DNA of 6,049 nucleotides. Origin: an uncultured Selenomonadales bacterium (GTDB lineage: Bacteria > Bacillota > Negativicutes > Selenomonadales > Selenomonadaceae). Both the position numbers and the translations under genes were made by a program. Positions 2,506 to 6,049 of this stretch are shown here, one piece after another. The stretch lies in contig CAMNPA010000088.1 of the NCBI GenBank assembly GCA_946547205.1, positions 1 to 6,049 of the forward strand, given 5' to 3'. The notes beneath the pieces were generated by a model. That model was not told the DNA's origin. It ran no database searches and saw only the letters and a list, made by a program, of their open reading frames with translations. Each line of letters starts with the position of its first letter. Within the stretch, counting starts at the first letter, position 1.

Positions 2506-3828
2506 TTGAAAGCTGAAGGAATTTTGCCAACTGTCGGCAGTAAATTTGACGAGTTGACGGGACTTTATAACCGCGAGGCTTTTTTGAAGGAAGCGACGAC
2601 GCTTTTGGGTGCGCGCTATGATGTCAGCTATTGCATCGTTTGCATGGATATAAGCTGTTTCAAAATCATAAACGACCTGTTTCACATGGACACCGGCAAT
2701 TTGATTCTGCAGTCGGCGGCGGAATATTTCAAGGAGACGTTGAATCCGCGAACGACGCTTTGTTGTCGTGCAAGTGCCGATCATTTTATCCTGTGCATTC
2801 CCGCCGAGGAACTTCAGATTGAACAGATTATCAAGGATTTGGACAAGCGCATTCAAGATTTGCACATAAGCCACAACATTCCGTTCTTTGCAGGCATTTA
2901 TTCCGTTGAGAAGCGCGACTTGCCCGTTGATCAAATGTGCGACCGCGCGAGCATGGCTCTCAAACGAATCAAAGGCAGTTATTTGACGCGCTACGCCTAT
3001 TACGATGCGAAAATGCGCGACCAACTGATTGAAGAGCTTTTGATAACGAGCAACCTTGAAATTGCCTTGCGCGAACGACAGTTTACGATTTTCCTGCAAC
3101 CGATTTTCGATCCGAAAAGAAATGCCGTCGTCAGTGCCGAAGCTCTCGTCAGATGGTTTCATCCGATTCACGGCATGGTTTCGCCGGGAAAATTTATTCC
3201 TGTCTGCGAAAAGAACGGCTTTATCGTGCGGCTGGATCGTTTCGTTTGGGAAGAAGCTTGTCGTTTTCAGCGCAAACGTCTCGACGAAGGCAAACAAATC
3301 GTTCCAATCAGCGTGAACTTGTCGCGCCTGAATTTCTACAGCTTAGACTTGCCCGAATTCCTGTCAATGCTTTTGGCGAAGTATGAATTGGAACCGTGGA
3401 TGCTCAAGCTTGAAGTGACAGAGAGCGCGTACACCGACAATCAAGTTCAGCTTTTGGACATGATTCACACGTTCAAAGGGCTGGGCTTTTCCGTGTTAAT
3501 GGACGACTTCGGCTCCGGCTATTCGTCGCTGAACATGCTAAAGGATATGCCGCTTGACACAATCAAAGTTGATATGGCGTTCATTCGCGAGCTTGAAAAA
3601 TCCGAACGCGTCGCACTGATTTTGAAATTCGTCGTTCAACTTGCGGAGGCATTGGGCATGGGCGTCGTCGTCGAAGGCGTTGAGACTGAAAAGCAATGCA
3701 ATTACGTTGCGAGCTTGGGCGAAGTTGCGATTCAAGGCTATTATTTTTCACGCCCGCTGCCGATGCCCGACTACGAAAAATTTTTGGATAAACACGAACT
3801 GCGTCCCGACAACATTTCGCGCACTTAA
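2506..3828 (+). CDS. Degenerate GGDEF-EAL protein, likely c-di-GMP phosphodiesterase
   Basis: A cytosolic 440-residue protein with no membrane segment or N-terminal sensor domain. Residues 14-170 form a GGDEF domain: DELTGLYNR (15-23), MDISCFKIIND (47-57). The active-site signature is degraded to SADHF (90-94), losing both glycines and the Glu, so cyclase activity is very unlikely. Residues about 180-430 form an EAL domain whose key residues are all present: Q198, E212-A-L (SAEALVRW), R216, N271, E303 (LEVTES), D333-D334 (MDDFGSGYSSL, loop 6), K354 (IKVD), E390 (VEGVE) and Q410 (QGYYFSRP). This predicts cleavage of c-di-GMP to pGpG, with the GGDEF part perhaps binding GTP as a regulator. TTG at 2506 is chosen because AGGAG (2491-2495) lies 10 bases upstream; the ATG at 2496 runs into an early stop. 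It is the first gene of the sugar operon and ends 21 bp before the glycosyltransferase gene. Confidence 0.93.
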   Translation: MKAEGILPTVGSKFDELTGLYNREAFLKEATTLLGARYDVSYCIVCMDISCFKIINDLFHMDTGNLILQSAAEYFKETLNPRTTLCCRASADHFILCIPAEELQIEQIIKDLDKRIQDLHISHNIPFFAGIYSVEKRDLPVDQMCDRASMALKRIKGSYLTRYAYYDAKMRDQLIEELLITSNLEIALRERQFTIFLQPIFDPKRNAVVSAEALVRWFHPIHGMVSPGKFIPVCEKNGFIVRLDRFVWEEACRFQRKRLDEGKQIVPISVNLSRLNFYSLDLPEFLSMLLAKYELEPWMLKLEVTESAYTDNQVQLLDMIHTFKGLGFSVLMDDFGSGYSSLNMLKDMPLDTIKVDMAFIRELEKSERVALILKFVVQLAEALGMGVVVEGVETEKQCNYVASLGEVAIQGYYFSRPLPMPDYEKFLDKHELRPDNISRT

Positions 3829-3849
3829 AAAATATTTGGAGATGTTCAT

Positions 3850-5643
3850 ATGCTAAAAAATGCACTCAACGACAGAAAGATATTGTTGGCAGTGATTTGC
3901 AAGAACGAATTGGAAATGCAACAACAAATCGAAGTTATGCAAACGATTCAGGTTGTCAATGCAGACAGATTTTTTGTAATTGAAATTTGTATGACGCTCT
4001 ATGCCGGCAACATGGCAGCAACTTGCAATAACATTCGCAGGAACAGCGACGCAAAATATATCGTGTTCATCACGAAGCCGATAGCCGCCATGGAATATGA
4101 CATTTTGATTTTGATGAGCAATGCTTTTCTTACTTATCCAAAGGTTGGGATTCTTGGTCTTATGGGCTCGGAAATGCCTCTAAGCGGCGACTGCACTCAA
4201 GCAGAAAGTATTTACGGTGCTTATTTTTACATGGACGAGGCAAATCAACTGCAAGCGTTCCTTGGCAAAATTCCGCTCATTTATCAATCGGTTCATGTCG
4301 TCGATCCAAGCTTCTTTGCGACTACAGACTACATTCTTTTCGACGAAAGAATGAGCGACGATTTTTTCTTGGCGGCTCAATGTTGTCGTTATCGTCAAAG
4401 CGGCTATGATGTCGGAGTACTTCACTTGGAAAATATCCCGGTTGTCTTCTCAAAAAACAGCTGCATGTATTCCAAAAATGCCGCCGATGAAAATTATAAG
4501 GCACAGCTGAAGTCCTTTAAAACTCTTTACAAAGACGTTGTGACGCCGCCGGTCAGCATTTGCATTCCCACTTACAATCAGCCGCGTTTCTTTGAAGTGG
4601 CTTTGCAGAGCGCATTGAGTCAAACCTACGAGAACATTGAAATAATCGTCGGCGACGACAGCACCAACGAAGATACCAAGAAATTAATTCAACCTTACCT
4701 AAAGCAATACGATAACATAAAATATTTTCATCACGGCAAACCGCTCGGCGGTCGCGGTTTGAAAAATACGATGTTCATTATAGAAAAATCTTCCGGAAAA
4801 TATATTAACGTTCTGTTTCATGACGACGTACTGCATCCCGAAAAAATTTCCCGCATGATGGAATATTTTGTTCGTGACTTGGAAAATAAAATCGTCTTGG
4901 CTACATCTGCGCGGAATAAAATCGATGAAAACAATGAAGTCCTGACAAGAATGAATCCTTGGCAACCTTCAAGCGATGTGATTTTAAGCGGCGAAGACGT
5001 CGGCAGGAAAATCCTTTTTACAGGAGTTAATTTTATCGGAGAGCTTTCAACTGTTCTATTAAAGCGCGAAAGTCTTTTATCAAAGGATCCCGATACCGAC
5101 GAAAAAATTTTTGATATAGGAATCTTTTGCGGCGTGCGAGACGTTGCCTATGGAGATGTGGGCACGTGGCTAAACGTTCTTAAATCCGGCGGCAAGTGCG
5201 TTTTCATAAAAGATACCTTGAGTGCGTTCAGACAACATCCGGCGCAAAATACTTACGATTTTTTCATGCAGTCGCGAATGCCGCTTGAATTCATGGGCTA
5301 TATCACAATCTCTTGGCTCAACGGAATTTTCTTGCGCGATTTTGAAGAATATAAAACTTGTTGCAAACATTGGAATCTGTTTTTCATAAGCAAATCTTTC
5401 ATAGAAGAAGCATTTATCGACGAGTCCGAAGAGATAAAGCTTGCCGTACGCATTTTGATAAAATTGCACAAGTTTATTCGTGAGGAAAAGTATGCCGAAG
5501 CTTTGGATTGTTCCATTCGATTTTTGCTGGATATGTTGTCGGAAAATAATTCCATACGTCCGCTCATCAAAAAGAACGCACAAACGGGACTTTGGGAAAA
5601 AGCCGACGATGGAATCATGTTGCACGGAATGTTGAGGTGTTGA
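3850..5643 (+). CDS. Two-domain glycosyltransferase-like protein (StrF-like domain plus family 2)
   Basis: A 597-residue protein that probably transfers a sugar during surface-glycan assembly. Residues about 10-215 resemble the StrF-type glycosyltransferase-like fold (Glyco_tranf_2_5): DAKYIVFI, then PKVGILGLMGSEMP, a YGAYFYM strand, then DPSFFATTDYILFDER and a C-terminal GYDVGV. Residues about 233-450 are a canonical family-2 GT-A domain: PVSICIPTYNQP (234-245), ALSQTYENIEIIVGDDS (255-271, nucleotide-binding DD at 269-270) and LFHDD (322-326) as the metal-binding DXD equivalent. The last 110 or so residues are helical and unassigned. No membrane segment is obvious, so it is probably a soluble or peripheral cytoplasmic enzyme. 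ATG at 3850 has GGAG (3838-3841) 8 bases upstream. It is followed after 1 bp by an FdtA-like sugar isomerase gene, so the two are coupled. Acceptor and donor cannot be read from sequence; whether the N-terminal half is catalytic is open. Confidence 0.85.
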   Translation: MLKNALNDRKILLAVICKNELEMQQQIEVMQTIQVVNADRFFVIEICMTLYAGNMAATCNNIRRNSDAKYIVFITKPIAAMEYDILILMSNAFLTYPKVGILGLMGSEMPLSGDCTQAESIYGAYFYMDEANQLQAFLGKIPLIYQSVHVVDPSFFATTDYILFDERMSDDFFLAAQCCRYRQSGYDVGVLHLENIPVVFSKNSCMYSKNAADENYKAQLKSFKTLYKDVVTPPVSICIPTYNQPRFFEVALQSALSQTYENIEIIVGDDSTNEDTKKLIQPYLKQYDNIKYFHHGKPLGGRGLKNTMFIIEKSSGKYINVLFHDDVLHPEKISRMMEYFVRDLENKIVLATSARNKIDENNEVLTRMNPWQPSSDVILSGEDVGRKILFTGVNFIGELSTVLLKRESLLSKDPDTDEKIFDIGIFCGVRDVAYGDVGTWLNVLKSGGKCVFIKDTLSAFRQHPAQNTYDFFMQSRMPLEFMGYITISWLNGIFLRDFEEYKTCCKHWNLFFISKSFIEEAFIDESEEIKLAVRILIKLHKFIREEKYAEALDCSIRFLLDMLSENNSIRPLIKKNAQTGLWEKADDGIMLHGMLRC

Positions 5644-5644
5644 T

Positions 5645-6049
5645 ATGCAAGTTGTGAAGTATATGTTTCAACCGCATGGCGACGAGCGCGGACAGTTGAT
5701 AGCGTTTGAAGAGTTTAAAGACATTCCGTTCAGAATAAAGCGCGTCTATTACATGTACGACACGGCAAAAGGCGTCGTTCGCGGCAAACACGCTCATAAA
5801 AATTTGGAGCAGATTCTGGTTTGCATTCACGGCAGCTGCAAAATTTTATTGGACAACGGTCGCGAGAAAAAAGTTGTTCCGCTGGAAAAACCTTACGAAG
5901 GTCTTTACGTGGCAAGCAATATTTGGCGTGAAATGTATGATTTTTCCGCTGATGCCGTTTTACTCGTATTTGCTTCCGAACTTTATTACGAGGAAGATTA
6001 CATTCGCAACTACGATGAATTTTTGAAGTTGGCGAAGTGTGAAGATACA
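5645..6049 (+). CDS. fdtA: FdtA/QdtA-type dTDP-4-oxo-6-deoxyglucose 3,4-oxoisomerase (3' end cut by window)
   Basis: The enzyme moves the keto group of dTDP-4-oxo-6-deoxy-glucose from C4 to C3, the step before transamination to 3-amino-3,6-dideoxyhexoses such as Fuc3NAc or Qui3NAc. It is a cupin fold. The 135 codons visible have no stop, close to the usual family length of about 140, so only a few residues are probably missing. Seen in sequence: GDERGQLIAFE (12-22), KRVYYMYDT (32-40), the family hallmark RGKHAHK (46-52) with the active-site pair H49/H51, then IHGSCKILLDNG (61-72), and a C-terminal SELYYEEDYIRNYDEF. ATG at 5645 follows the glycosyltransferase stop by 1 bp, with GAGG at 5634-5637 as ribosome-binding site. 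The choice between FdtA (galacto series) and QdtA (gluco series) specificity cannot be made from these motifs. An aminotransferase gene is expected just beyond the right edge. Confidence 0.9.
   Translation, partial: MQVVKYMFQPHGDERGQLIAFEEFKDIPFRIKRVYYMYDTAKGVVRGKHAHKNLEQILVCIHGSCKILLDNGREKKVVPLEKPYEGLYVASNIWREMYDFSADAVLLVFASELYYEEDYIRNYDEFLKLAKCEDT

Noticed and set aside
2377..3297. A 306-codon open frame on the minus strand
   Set aside because: It lies opposite the GGDEF-EAL gene, whose motifs are unmistakable. It has no recognisable domain, and its length reflects codon bias of the real gene on the other strand.

Overview
The window looks like part of a bacterial chromosome from a Gram-positive-type lineage. 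Shine-Dalgarno sites are strong (AAGGAG, AAAGGAGG), several genes start with TTG or GTG, and promoters are near-consensus sigma-70/sigma-A with 17-bp spacers. Codon style and gene content would fit the Negativicutes (Selenomonas relatives), but that placement is a guess.

Layout. Positions 1-165 hold intergenic hairpins, including a repeat-like inverted repeat. Positions 166-528 encode an unrecognised small helical protein, followed 4 bp later by the GTPase gene era (533-1423). Positions 1409-2450 hold no ordinary gene. They form an array of four modules, each with a short plus-strand RNA gene under a consensus promoter running towards a minus-strand terminator. In module 3 a minus-strand gene for a 31-residue hydrophobic peptide (1905-2000) faces the RNA. 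Module 4 keeps a decayed paralogue of that peptide (2282-2380). Modules 1 and 2 have lost the peptide and include a perfect 172-bp tandem duplication. RNAs 2 and 3 carry two segments complementary to the ribosome-binding site, start codon and first codons of the peptide mRNA. Convergent genes, a shared terminator hairpin and separate complementary segments over the start site are the design of Fst/par-type (type I) toxin-antitoxin loci. This appears to be a multi-copy, partly decayed relative, with promoters that seem to derive from the 3' end of era.

From 2506 to the right edge runs a plus-strand operon: a cytosolic protein with a degenerate GGDEF and an intact EAL domain (likely c-di-GMP phosphodiesterase), a two-domain glycosyltransferase-like protein, and a nearly complete FdtA/QdtA-type dTDP-sugar 3,4-ketoisomerase. 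Together they suggest synthesis of a surface glycan containing a 3-amino-3,6-dideoxyhexose, possibly tied to c-di-GMP signalling.
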